The notes below the pieces were generated by a model. That model ran no database searches and was not told the DNA's origin. It worked only from the letters and a program-made list of their open reading frames with translations. This document shows, in pieces, positions 33,962-45,394 of a stretch of 64,000 bases of DNA; position 1 is the first letter of the stretch, and each line of letters begins with the position of its first letter. The stretch is taken from positions 75,750,109 to 75,814,108 of the forward strand of contig NC_066585.1 in NCBI RefSeq assembly GCF_024323335.1, in the 5' to 3' direction. The position numbers and the translations under genes are program-made. This DNA is from Lathyrus oleraceus (lineage: Eukaryota; Streptophyta; Magnoliopsida; Fabales; Fabaceae).

Positions 33962-35389
33962 ATGAGCGACAATAATTATGGTATTCCAAACTCTCTTCCG
34001 GTTCTTGATGACAAGAATTGGATTCGGTAGAATAAACAAACGCAATCGTTGTTTGGCTTCCATGAAACCCTTGAAGGGGTTACTAATGGTGTTCTTGTGC
34101 TTGCTGCAAATGCAACTAATGCTCAGAGAGTCAGCCACAAGGATGCCAATCGGCTATAGACTCGGCGAATTTTGATTGGATTTCTCATGCTAAATCAGCA
34201 AAGGAGGCATGGGATGTTCTGGTGAAGTATTATGAAGGCGGTGAGAAGGTTAAAGGTGTCAAGCTGCAGGCGCTTCGACGATAATATGAATTACTATAGA
34301 TCAAAGAAGACGAAAAGACTGCAGGTTATGTTGCTAAGGTGCAGAATCTTGTTCATCTCATGAAAGGTTGTGGTGAAACAATAACTGATAAGATGATAGT
34401 TGAGAAGGTAATGTGTATGTTAACCTCTCACTTTGATCATGTTATCATTGTTATTCAAGAATCCAAAAATCTTGAAACACTGAAGTTAGAAGAATTGACT
34501 GGTTCGTTGGAGGCGCATGAGTTGAGAATTATTGAAAGAAATTGTGTTCAAGATCCGATATTGGCACTACAGGCTCAAACATGGAAGAAACACGATGGTT
34601 CTAACAAGTTCAGAGGAAAGACTCAGAGTAAGAAGTCTTGGTTGAACCCTCAAAAGCATAAGGTCGATTTTGTATCCTCCAAAAGAGGAGAAGGAACTTC
34701 GACTAATAAAGAAGAAAAGAAAGGCGTGCAGTGTTACAACTGTGAAAAATGGGGTCACTTAGCCAAGAATTGTTGGTCAAGAAAAGACAAGGGAGGGACA
34801 AAAGAAAAGGATGAAGGATAAAACCTTGCACGTCAAGACTCAGATGATTCTGAAGATTTAGTGATTATTGTTGTAATTGCAGATGAACATGTTGACTCCA
34901 AGATCTGGTTCCTCGAGACAGGTTGTTCGAACCACATGACTGGTCGAAGAAAGTGGTTAGCAAACTTTGACAAATCAAAGAAGAGCAAGATAAAACTTGC
35001 ATATAATAGCTCGTTGCAAGTAGAAGGTACATGTGACATAGTTATTCAGAGGAGCAATGGTGGAAAAGCTATGATTAAAGATATACTCTACATACCTGAA
35101 ATGAAGTGCAATTTGCTTAGTGTTGGATAACTAGTCGAAAAAGGTTTCTCAGACATGATGAAAAATGAATCCTTAGAATTGTTCGAGATAAAGAATAGTT
35201 TGGTCTTAAAGTCTTTGTTGTCGAAGAACAAGACATTTAAGATCAAGATCTGCTCGACAGAGATACAATGCTTGAAGATAGTTGTCGACAACAAGGATAG
35301 TTGGTTGTGGAATGTGAGGATTGGCCATTTGAATTTTAGGTCACTCAACCAACTACTCAAGAGATGGTAAATGGCATACCAAGTCTTTT
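33962..35389 (+). pseudogene. Copia D2 gag, protease and gag-pre-integrase
   Basis: ATG at 33962 (MSDNNYGIPNSLPVLDDKNW) starts a gag broken by a stop at 34028 and further shifts. It is open from 34339 to 34821 (CGETITDKMIVEKVM, LTGSLEAHELRI, CCHC knuckle CYNCEKWGHLAKNC). The protease follows (34861-35130): WFLETGCSNHMTG, with the catalytic Asp replaced by Glu, then MKCNLLSVG. The pre-integrase region (35155-35370) has LWNVRIGHLNFRSLNQLLK. The reading is cut at 35389 by element E and resumes at 43875. Confidence 0.88.
35385..35389. repeat. Target-site duplication of E, left copy (CTTTT)
   Basis: Perfect match to 43870-43874. Confidence 0.9.
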
Positions 35390-36341
35390 TGAAATTCTGG
35401 TATCAGATATGAGATGTCGAAGGTAATGTTACGACACTAATATCTAAACAATACAAATAGGATAAAAGATAAAGAACAGTAATGCAAGAGACACAAGCAA
35501 TTGTTAACCCAGTTCGGTGCAAACTCACCTACGTCTCGGGGCTACCAAGCCAGGAAGGAAATCCACTAAAAAAAATTAGTTCAAAGACTCTCAGTAAACA
35601 ACTTCAAGTTACAGTCTTCTCACCTAATCTCTACCCGTGTGACTTCTACCTAAGAACTCTTAGATATGAGATCCTACTCACTCCCCCTCAATCATAATAG
35701 TGATGTAAAATAAGAATTACAATGAAAAGAAGACACTTTTCAAAGACACATACTTGATCTTGCTTAAAAGCTTCAATCAAGTAAACACACACTCATGCTT
35801 CAAAGCTTAGAGTGGACAAATTACAACTCAAAAATCAGTCCAATTCAATCATTTATGGATGAATGAATGGCTTACAATATACACGACCACACAAGACTAA
35901 AACCCTTATTCTCTCTCAATATTTCGTTCTTTATTTCTTGTGTATAAAACCAGATATTCCATGCCCTATTTATAGAATCGTTTGGCTGGGCTTGGATATC
36001 ATAAAACCCTAAAACTATTTTCCATTCATATCTTCTCATGATAGCTGATTATATCTCGTTGGAAAATAAGTCAATCTGGTTGTAATTACTGATTGAGGGT
36101 TTCATTACATCAATCACACATAGATTAGCATAAAAAACGCAATCACATAATACATAACATTCAGACTGAATGTTCTGTATACAGATGTCATGACATCGGG
36201 TCTGACATCTCAGTAAAATCCTGCATATTCATATTTTAAACACCATGCAGGTACATGTTATCTTATGTCAAGACAACACTTGTGACAACTTGTGAACACT
36301 CTAGGTTTTACCAAAATTTCTTCCAACACATAGAACCAACA
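35390..36341 (-). repeat. Element E 3' LTR (952 bp)
   Basis: TGTTGGTTCTATGTGTTGG at 36341 (minus) to ACCAGAATTTCA at 35390. TATA box CTATAAATAG (minus) at 35966-35975. Confidence 0.92.
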
Positions 36342-36356
36342 AACTCCCCCTTTGGC
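36342..36356 (-). other. Element E polypurine tract
   Basis: GCCAAAGGGGGAGTT on the minus strand, directly before the 3' LTR, identical in core to that of B. Confidence 0.88.
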
Positions 36357-36933
36357 AAATTTTGGCTAAAACATACGTCAGACCATTTGTTCACAAGAGT
36401 AAAAAACACATCAGCAATTTTTAGCAGCAGAAGTAATAAAACACACATTTACTAGCTAGAAACTAGTAAACACATATTAAACACATATGTGCTTCTTCTC
36501 CCCCTCATATGCTCAACACAAACATCTCCTTCAACAACACCTGTAACTCCCCGTCTGACATCACCTTCAATATCACTTGTACTACACACAACATCATCTG
36601 TCATCTGTTTATAGCATAGCTATTTTAGCTACAGCTCCTTTAGCTACTTCTCTCCCTTTTTAGCCAAAAGAGACCAAAGAGACCAATGAGACAAAATAAA
36701 TGTCTATTAGTCAAAGAGAATATCACATAGAATGTAAAACATAATGTTAGGTGTTACAAAACCACAAATATACTCAGCTTAACAAGCTGAGATAAAAGGA
36801 ATCTAGAGAAATCACAAAGAACCCAAGAAATACATCAAGGCATCAAAACATGACTGCAAAAAAAAAACCATCAACACATGAACATCCAGAATAGCACATC
36901 ATCATAAAAGTGGGGAGTAATCTTCAACAAAAC
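36357..36933 (-). other. Element E 3' tail
   Basis: Non-coding. It shares with the end of element B the polypurine runs (GGGGGAGAAGAAG near 36490) and the TTTGGTCTC/AAAAGGGAG neighbourhood. No ORF is recognisable. Confidence 0.65.
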
Positions 36934-38737
36934 TCAGTCAGAGGAGCTAGCATTTTCATCAGCTTCAGACCCAGAACTGCCACTTGATTCATCTTGAGAT
37001 TCAGACCTCTCACTAGAGATGTGTGCTTTTGTTTCCTTGGCTTGTCCAACATTATATCTATTACCTTGCTCTAAGCTTTCAATCAGAAACTCCAAAGCTT
37101 CTTTCCTGGCTTTAGCTACCCTTATCCCAGTCTCCAATTCCTTACAAGTTTCTTTCAATTCAGCAATCAGACCACCTTGAGAGGATGGCTTCTTCACAGC
37201 AGATGTCATGACAATGTCATTGACATGACTGCCTTCAAATAATTTTTAATGAACTGACAGGGGAGGTTTTCTTCTACTAGGAATATCACTTGTGCTCAGA
37301 ATTCCAAGTTGCTGACTCAGGATTATCCCACAAATCATTGAGGGAAAAGCTATGGGCAACTTCACTGCATTTGTAGAAGCATGTTTAATAATTTGTTCAA
37401 ACATGAATCTACCATAATCAAAATTAAGCTTGGTTCCAATAACAAATATGGGCCTTCCAAGAGCATTTGAGATTGTAGAGATGTGATTGGTTGGTACCCA
37501 GTTTGCTGACCCTATCTTGTGCAAGATAGCATATTTCACAGTTAACTTTCCAGCATGGAGATGCTTCTTGCTAGGCCACTCCTTGACCTATCTAGCAGTT
37601 ATTTCCCTACAGACCTCATTGTCTGTGGCCTCTAGTTCACAAGCACCTTATGTTCCTCTTCCTAGGAACTTATTAATCACAGTTGGAGAAAACTTGACAC
37701 ACTTCCCTCTAACAAACACCTTACAAAACTCTTTGTTGTTTTTATCACCAATGTCCTCAGGGATGTTCACCACAAATTCTTTAACTAGACCTTCAAAACA
37801 CTGAGATAATCCACTAACAGATTTTATTAATCCAGCAGATTTAATCAGGTCCATGACCTCTTTAACCTCCACAGCATCCTTGCCCAGTTCTCTTTCCACA
37901 ACCACTCTCCTTTGGATTACAAACTTCCATTTTGATGCTCTATCTTTAAGATGGAAGGAAATATTATCCAAGTGTACAGCAGCAACCTTTGCAGGGGATT
38001 TTCTAACAGTTGACCTTTTGACAGGAGAGATGTCGGGGACATCGTCTTTAACATCTTCATCTGAGAGAACTTTCTCTTACTTTTCTCTTCTTTACCTCCA
38101 CTTTACTCCAAGACTTTGAGGGGCCTACAGCAGTAGCCTTTTTACCAGTTTTGGCTGTCATCATCTCAGCCACAGACCTACCCTTTCTGATCTTCATCCT
38201 CTTAGCAACACTTGGCTTCAAGTGATGAAGCAAGCTATCATCTTCATCATCCAAGCTCTCATCTTCCAGGTCAATCACCTTCTTAGCAGAGTCATGCTTC
38301 TTAGACTGAGAAATATCTACAGATTTCTTACTAGGCAAGGTTTGCCCTAAAGAGCACAATCCTTCAGCAGCTATATCTTTTTCAGACCTAGATGAATCAT
38401 CATCTTTATCATTGTGAGGTCCAACCTCAGGAGATGGGTCCCTTCTAGATAGAGGATTAGAAACTCCCTTTACAGAGTGTCCTTCATTAAGTATCCTTGT
38501 GACAAGATTTCTAATGACACGATCAGTATGATGCATGTCATCCTTAGAGCTAGGGTTATTAGAATTGTCACCTTGAGTATGGCCTGCAGTGAAGGATGAA
38601 TCAGAAGCGTCGCCTAGGATGACTGATAAGGGAATCACTTCCAAAATGTCTTCATTAAGAAAGTCCATAGAGGGCGTTCTAGCTTTGTGCGCATGTTTGG
38701 TGTTTTTGGAACCAGATGGTGAAGGATGTTGTGACAT
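36934..38737 (-). pseudogene. Element E env-like third ORF, broken
   Basis: Read from 38737 down: 38737-38057 (226 codons, Ser/Asp/Lys-rich, begins MSQHPSPSGSKNTKHAHK); 37971-37648 (KWKFVIQRRVVVERELGKDA, VNIPEDIGDKNN, VRGKCVKFSPTVINKFLG); 37539-37246 (NWVPTNHISTISNALGRPIF); 37209-36934 (coiled, acidic tail). Together these give the usual SIRE order, interrupted by three frame breaks. The central part matches a domain labelled putative plant transposon protein in SIRE-like elements. I see no clear signal peptide or fusion peptide, so envelope is a positional label only; the function is unknown. Confidence 0.78.
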
Positions 38738-38944
38738 CTTGTTGTTCTTGTGGAAGGTTTTATGTTGCCCTAGCAGAGAAGGTTGATGAAGTTGAAATAA
38801 GGTGGAAATGTTTGAGCAGAGGTTGCGTGTGAAAATGCTATAGATGGAAGTTCCAATACTAGGTAATGATTTACCATAAATGGGGCACTTTCTTTTAAGT
38901 GGGCAGATAATATTTTTATTACCTTTTCCACTCCAAATTAATTG
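38738..38944 (-). other. Spacer between E pol and env-like ORF
   Basis: About 200 bp, non-coding, with no recognised signal. Confidence 0.5.
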
Positions 38945-39856
38945 CTATAAATTCTCATAGATATAAATCCCTAATTTTCCTCTTAGACATTCAAATTGAT
39001 TAGCATCCAAAGCCTTTGTAAATATATCAGCTAATTGCATTTCAGTAGTAACATGCTCTAGGGCTATGATTTTCTCTTCCACTAGTTCTCTAATAAAACG
39101 ATGATGAATATCAATATGTTTTGTCCTGCTGTGCTGAATAGGATTCTTAGAAATATTTATAGCACTCAGGTTGTCACGGTACAATGTCATGACATCTTGC
39201 GTGACATTGTATTTAGTCAGCATCTGTTTCATCCAAACCAGTTGAGAGCAACTACTTCCAGCTGCTATGTATTCAGCTTCAGTAGTGGACAGAGACACAC
39301 AATTTTGTTTCTTACTAAACCATGATATTAAGTTGTTCCCCAAGAAGAAACATCTTCCTGATGTGCTTTTTCTATCATCAGCACTTCCATCCCAGTCAGC
39401 ATCACAGTATCCAGTCAGCATAGATCCAGATCCATGAGTATACAACATCCCATAGTTACTGGTGCCATTGACATATTTCAGTATCCTTTTCACTTGGTTT
39501 ATGTGACTGACTTTTGGTTCAGCTTGATATCTAGCACAAACACCTACAGCAAAAGCAATGTCAAGTCTACTTGCTGTGAGATATAGCAGACTTCCTATCA
39601 TGCTTCCGTAGAGACTTTGATCTACACTAACACCATTTTCATCTTTGGAGACTTTCAGATGTGTAGGAGCAGGTGTCCTTTTATGACTTGCATTCTCCAT
39701 GCAAAACTTCTTAACAATGTTTTTGGCATATTTGATTTGAGATAGAAAGATAGAATCTTCCATCTACTTGACTTGTAGCCCAAGAAAATAGGTCAGCTCT
39801 CCAACAAGGCTCATTTCAAATTCAGACTGCATTTGTTTAACAAAATGTTCGACCAT
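38945..39856 (-). pseudogene. pol: Element E RNase H and RT C terminus
   Basis: Continues the integrase-RT frame after TAG at 39857-39859. A short open piece (FVKQMQSEFEMSLVGELTYFLGLQ) is followed by TAG at 39764-39766, then 272 open codons. RNase H residues are present: GYCDADWDG, TTEAEYIAAG, LYRDNLSAI and QLADIFTKAL. The C terminus ENL is normal for the family. Without the two TAG codons this would be one continuous pol. Confidence 0.88.
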
Positions 39857-41515
39857 CTAATCTGACATCCCACCAAACACAATATCATCCACATATATTT
39901 GAGCCACCATGAGTTTTCCTCCTTCATTCTTAACAAATAGGGTCTTGTCAATGCCTCCCTTCCTATATCCATTGTTAATGAGAAACACTGTGAGTCTATC
40001 ATACCAAGCCCTAGGAGCTTGTTTCAAACCATAGAGGGCTTTCCTTAGCTTATACACATGTTTTGGAAGATTTGGATCTGTAAATCCTTTAGGTTGTTCA
40101 ACATACACTTCCTCATTTAAGTAACCCTTCAAGAAGGCACTTTTTACATCCATTTGGAACAGTTTAAACTTCAGAATGCATGTCACTCCAAGCAATAGTC
40201 TAATGGACTCAAGGCGGGCTACAAGGGAAAATGTTTCATCAAAGTCAACTCCTTCAACTTGAGTGTATCCTTGTGCTACTAATCTTGCTTTATTTTTAGT
40301 AACCACCCCTTGGTCATCAGATTTATTCTTGTACACCCACTTTGTTCCAATGACATTTATTCCTTCAGGTCTTGGAACCAGTTCCCATACTTCATTTCTC
40401 TTGAATTGGCCTAACTCTTCCTGCATGGCATTGATCCAGAATTCATCAGTCAAGGCTTCCTTGACATTCCTGGGCTCAATCTTGGACACAAAACAACCAT
40501 GTGAGATTACTTCCCTTGATCTAGTTGTGACCCCTTTATTTGGGTCTCCTATAATGAGATCTTTAGGATGATCCTTCTGAATTCTGATAGAGGATCCCTT
40601 ATTAATTTTGTCAGCTTCATGTTCATCTTGAGTGAGTTCACTCTCATTACTTTTGTCTGGGAAATCAGCTGGGGGATCATTTAGGGATGTCTTAACATCG
40701 TCTGTGACATCAGTCTGTTGATCATCAACCACAACATTGATAGATTCCATCATTACTTTTGTTCTGGAATTAAAGACTCTAAATGCTCTGTTGTTTGTTG
40801 AGTAGCCCAGAAATATTCCTTCATCACTCTTGGGATCCATCTTCCTTCTTTGTTCACGATCAGTCAAGATATAACATTTACTACCAAACACATGGAAGTA
40901 TTTGACTGTAGATCTTCTCCCTTTCCAGACTTCATATAAAGTAGTAGGAGTCCCTTTTTTCAAGGTTACTCTGTTGTGAACATAGCAGGCTATGTTCATA
41001 GCTTCAGCCCAGAAGTGGTATGGCAATTTCTTAGCATGAATCATAGCTCTAGATGATTCTTGGAGAGTTCTATTTTTCCTTTCTAGCACACCATTTTGTT
41101 GAGGAGTAATGGGAGATGAGAACTCGTGACTAATTCCTTCTAATGCATAGAATCCAGCAAATTTGCTATTCTCAAATTCTTTCCCATGATCACTTCTGAT
41201 TCTGATAACCTGACTTTCTTTTTCTCTTTGAAGTCTTAGACAAAGATCTTTGAAGACTTCAAATACATCAGATTTTTCTCTTATAAAATTAACCCAGGTG
41301 TATCTGGAGAATTCATCCACCACCACATAAGCATACTTTTTCCCACCAAGACTTTCCACCTGTATGGGTCCCATAAAGTCCATGTGGAGAAGTTCCAGCA
41401 CTTTGGAAGTGGTGTCATGTCTGAGCTTCTGATGTGACATATTAGGTTTGCTACCAGTGTGACTACACTCAGGTTTGGATTCATTGAACCCAAGGCCAGA
41501 CTTGTCTCCTGCCAT
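39857..41515 (-). pseudogene. pol: Element E integrase core and RT
   Basis: 552 codons. Integrase core with Asp in HMDFMGPI, Asp in RSDHGKEF and Glu in NGVLERKNRT; PYHFWAEAMNIACYVHNRV and GIFLGYSTNNRAFRVFN follow. A long linker leads to RT: GTKWVYKNKSDDQG, MDVKSAFLKG, LYGLKQAPRAWYD and catalytic YVDD near the end. The N terminus goes directly from a gag-linker-like sequence into the last part of the pre-integrase region (MSHQKLRHDTTS). The protease with its Asp-Ser/Thr-Gly motif and the HHCC zinc set are absent, which I read as an internal deletion at about 41440-41480. The frame stops at TAG 39857. Confidence 0.9.
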
Positions 41516-41527
41516 TTGTCCAGTCTA

Positions 41528-42844
41528 GAGAATTTTGTCTAAGGTTTCAGATCCATTGTTTAGCATTCTGACATACTTTGTCATCTCATCCAGTTTGGAA
41601 TTCAAGAACACTACTTCAGTCTTCAACATAGAGATGGTTTCCAAGTGTTCTGCCTTCTCATTCTCCAATTGTGTTATCACTTTCTTCTAACTGTCAACTT
41701 GTTGACACACTTCTTCACTTATGTGACACAACTTTTTGTAGGTATTGGCTAACTCATCAAAGGTTACTTCATCATCACTTGAGTCTTCATCAGAACCCCA
41801 TCTTCCAGTCAAGGCAGTCACAAGATTTGTAGACTCTTCTGTTTCACTTTCATCAGACCAAGTAGCAGCAAGACTCTTCTTCTGTTTCTTGAGGTAGGTC
41901 CCACATTCAGCTATAATGTGTCCATACCCATCACATTCATGGCACTGAACTCCTTTTCCTTCTTTGGACTTTTCATCATATTTTGTTCTTCTTCCAGCAT
42001 TATTGGACCTACTGATGTCAGATGAGATGTTCTTGACATTAGACTTAGACCTTACATCCATCTTTTTCATAAGTTTATTGAACTGTCTTCCCAGTAATGC
42101 TACATCATTTGCCAGATCTTCGTCAGTATCTAGACCATTTTCTTCCTCTTTCTCTTCAGTGTTTGACATGAAGGTTATGCTTTTGACTTTCTTTTCAGAT
42201 CCATCACACATTCCCAACTCAAATGTTTGGAGGGATCCAATTAGCTCATCCACTCTCATATTGGAAATGTCTTGAGACTCTTCTATGGCTGTCACTTTCA
42301 TGGAAAATCTCTTAGGAAGTGACCTAAGTATTTTCCTCACTAGTTTTTCATCTGACATCTTCTCACCCAGGGCTCCTGAGGCATTAGCAATTTCAAGGAT
42401 ATTCATATGAAATTCATGAATATTTTCATCTTTTTTCATCCTTAAATTTTCAAACTTGGTAGTGAGCAGCTGCAGTCTAGACATCTTTACTCTAGAGGTG
42501 CCTTCATGAGTGGTTTTGAGAATATTCCAAGCATCTTTAGCCACCTCACAGTTGTTTACCAATATGAAGATATTCTTATCAACCCCATTGAATATAGCAT
42601 TCAATGCTTTAGAATTCCCAAGGGCTAGATCATCCTCCTCCTTGGTCCATTGTTCCTCAACCTTCTTATCAGTTGTAGCTTCTCCTTCCTTAGTAACAAC
42701 TGGATGTTCCCAGCCTATTAAAACAGCCTTCCAAGCCTTATTATCCAAAGATTTTAGGGAGTCTACCATTCGAGGTTTCCAGTAGTCATAGTTGGATCCA
42801 TGCATAATAGGTGGTCTGTTAACAGATCCTCCGTCTCTATCCAT
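41528..42844 (-). pseudogene. gag: Element E gag (SIRE type), TAG near C terminus
   Basis: ATG 42844 (MDRDGGSVNRPPIM) opens 385 codons to TAG at 41687-41689; the frame then continues as coiled coil to a second TAG at 41525-41527. The gag core is at residues 15-230 (YWKPRMVDSLKSLDNKAWKA, RLQLLTTKFENLRMKKDENI, LPKRFSMKVTAIEESQDI). One CCHC knuckle CHECDGYGHIIAEC starts at residue 301, and an acidic Ser/Glu-rich tail follows. The start is supported by its position about 40 bp after the PBS, as in SIRE elements. Confidence 0.88.
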
Positions 42845-42896
42845 AGTACCAGAAAGTAACGTCCCTAGATCTAACCCAGAACCAGAGCAGGATGCC

Positions 42897-42909
42897 TGCT
42901 CTGATACCG
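42897..42909 (-). other. Element E primer-binding site
   Basis: CGGTATCAGAGC on the minus strand, four bases after the LTR end. One mismatch from the TGGTATCAGAGC of B. Confidence 0.8.
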
Positions 42910-42911
42910 AT

Positions 42912-43869
42912 TGAAATTCTGGTATCAGATATGAGATGTCAAAGGTAATGTTACGACACTAATATCTGAACAATACAAATAGGATAAAAGATAAAGAATA
43001 GTAATGCAAGAGACACAAGCAATTGTTAACCTAGTTCGGTGCAAACTCACCTACGTCTGGGGGCTACCAAGCCAGGAAGGAAATCTACTAAACAGAATTA
43101 GTTCAAAGACTCTTAGTAAATAACTTCAAGTTACAGTCTTCTCACCTAATCTATACCCGTGTGACTTCTACCTAAGAACTCTTAGATATGAGATCCTACT
43201 CACTCCCCCTCAATCATAGCAGTGATGTAAAACAAGAATTACAATGAAAAGAATACACTCTTCAAAGACACATACTTGATCTTGCTTAAAAGCTTCAATC
43301 AAGTAAACACACACTCATGCTTCAAAGCTTAGAGTGGATAAATTACAACTAAAAAATCAATCCAATTCAATCATCTATGGATAAATGAATGACTTACAAT
43401 ATACACGACCACACAAGACTAAAACCCTTATTTCTCTCAATATTTCATTTGTTATTTCTTGTGTATAAAACCAGATATTCCATGCCCTATTTATAGAATT
43501 GTTTGGATGGGCTTGGATATCATAAAACCCTAAAACTATTTTCCATTCATATCTTCTCATGACAGCTAATTATATCTCGTTGGAAAATAAGTCAATCTGG
43601 TTGTAATTACTGATTGAGGGCGCGTTCAATCATTACATCAATCACATATAGATTAGCATAAAAAACGCAATCACATAATACATAACATTTAGACTAAATG
43701 TTCTGTATACAGATGTCATGACATCGGGTCTGACATCTCAGTAAAATCCTGCATATTCACATTTTAAACACCCTGCAGGTACATGTTATCTTATGTCAAG
43801 ATAACACTTGTGACAACTTGTGAACACTCTAGGTTTTACCAAAATTGCTGCCAACACATAGAACCAACA
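42912..43869 (-). repeat. Element E 5' LTR (958 bp)
   Basis: Homologous to 35390-36341. TATA box at 43487-43496 (minus CTATAAATAG). Followed by the second CTTTT duplication at 43870-43874. Confidence 0.92.
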
Positions 43870-43874
43870 CTTTT

Positions 43875-44001
43875 GATGCCCGACAAGCTTTGTGAAGGTT
43901 GCTTAGTAGGGAAGTAATCCAGAAAATCTTTTGCTTCGACTGTACCAATGAGATCTTCTTGAATACTAGAAGTAGTACAGTCATATGTATGTGGCCCGTT
44001 A
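43875..44001 (+). pseudogene. Copia D2 pre-integrase/integrase junction fragment
   Basis: Continuation of D2 after E: LMPDKLCEGCLVGK (CxxC of the integrase zinc site) and SRKSFASTVPMRSS, ending CGPL where the integrase core begins. The wording overlaps the start of D1 at 7016, showing that D1 and D2 are related but separate copies. The rest of D2 is missing beyond the following solo LTR. Confidence 0.85.
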
Positions 44002-44247
44002 TGAAGGAGAAGGGCGATCCAAAACGAAGCGGAATTAAAAAAAATTCTCCTTTAGTGATCCTTACGAATGGGCATGATCAGTGGTAGAATCGTTACCTCT
44101 TATGGCGATTGAAACCTTTGATGCAGATCTACAGAGTGATCACGAACGTTGGATGGTGACAACGCCTCTACTCAGTCCACACGAACGGATTCCTTCAATC
44201 TCAGTGCTAGCTGCTACAAATGAAGGCTTTGAGTGAAAGAGAGAGAG

Positions 44248-44297
<50 letters not shown>

Positions 44298-45394
44298 GAA
44301 ATTGCAACTGCACACATGCTTCTGCACAAGGGTTCTATTTATATGACCACTTGTGTGGCTGCAAGCTAAAAAACCCACTTAAGTGTATGTGGCTCATATC
44401 TTATAATATGCCAAAATCACTTAAGCGTGTGGTACCTTACCATATTTCGTATTCTACTTAAGTAGACCATACCTTACGATGTTCTACAATTCACTTAAGT
44501 GCATCGTACCTTACGGTGTTCCTTATTTACTCTATCTTTCATCAATCCGTTCTTTTGTGTGTGACCCTGTAGGTTTTCATGACATTGGCAATTATATTAA
44601 ATCACGTATTTAACATAATAAAAGTGAGAGGTATCTAGCAACACATCACTGCTACCTAAGACACGAAAATGTCATGTGATTTGACAAATCCTTTTTTGTG
44701 ATAACACTTGTGTGTATAATTACCCTTTTTGCCCTTATGTCTATATTGAACACAAGGCATAGATTGTGTCATCCTTGTCCAGTTCAATATTGGGCCCTTA
44801 GACATTTATCCTGTTACGCGGGATGGGCAAATTCCATCTAGGTCACTCATGTCCCTTAGCATGCTTCGTGGAGTACCCATTAATTGTCTTTATGGTCATC
44901 CAGTTACAGACAATGTTTGATCAGCAATAAAGCACTCGACTCTACATCTAGGATCCATAGTGGTTTCAGGTGGAAGGGTGGTATATACCACTATCACCAT
45001 GAGAATAACTTATAACACTTTGCATAACATTTTATGTAGTATTCTCATAGTGGGTCAATCCATTATAAATGTTACTCCTAATATTCATACATATGTTTAA
45101 GACTTGATAACTCCTTATCCATGATCCATGAGATATGATCATCAGTCTATATACATAATAGTCTTAATGCTTTAATGTTATCCCACTTTACTATAAAGCT
45201 CGAATGCAAATACTTTAAGAATAGTGTCCTTATGTTTAATGGGATCTCATGATTAAGTCACACTTGATACATTAAACTGACTAACTATTTTAGGAACTTT
45301 ATTAAATAAACATAATAAAGAAAAAGCCTTTTATTATTAATAAATAATTTGATACAAGTACCAAAAGTATTTTCCTTTAGGGCTTACACCAACA
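44002..45394 (-). repeat. Solo LTR of the A family (1393 bp)
   Basis: A third copy of the LTR seen at 7657 and 30011, full length from TGTTGGTGTAAGCC (45394) to CTCCTTCA (44002), with no PBS or internal sequence beside it. The flanks CGTTA (43997-44001) and CATTA (45395-45399) match at four of five positions, as expected for an old insertion reduced to one LTR. The (GA)n tract at 44235-44293 is interrupted. D2 and PMD sequence meet exactly here, so recombination at this site is an alternative. Confidence 0.85.

Larger units (their letters stand above)
35390..43869 (-). mobile_element. Element E: SIRE-type copia with env-like region
   Basis: 8480 bp, LTRs 42912-43869 (5', 958 bp) and 35390-36341 (3', 952 bp), duplication CTTTT. 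It has a SIRE-type gag, an integrase-RT ORF, RNase H and a downstream env-like region. Protease and pre-integrase domains are missing. LTR differences are about 4% over the first 360 bp by eye, plus a 9-bp indel (CGCGTTCAA) near 43621. Confidence 0.93.

Noticed and set aside
36934..38737. A true envelope gene, hence an endogenous retrovirus
   Set aside because: No evident signal peptide, membrane anchor or fusion peptide. The sequence matches the SIRE third ORF, whose role is unknown.
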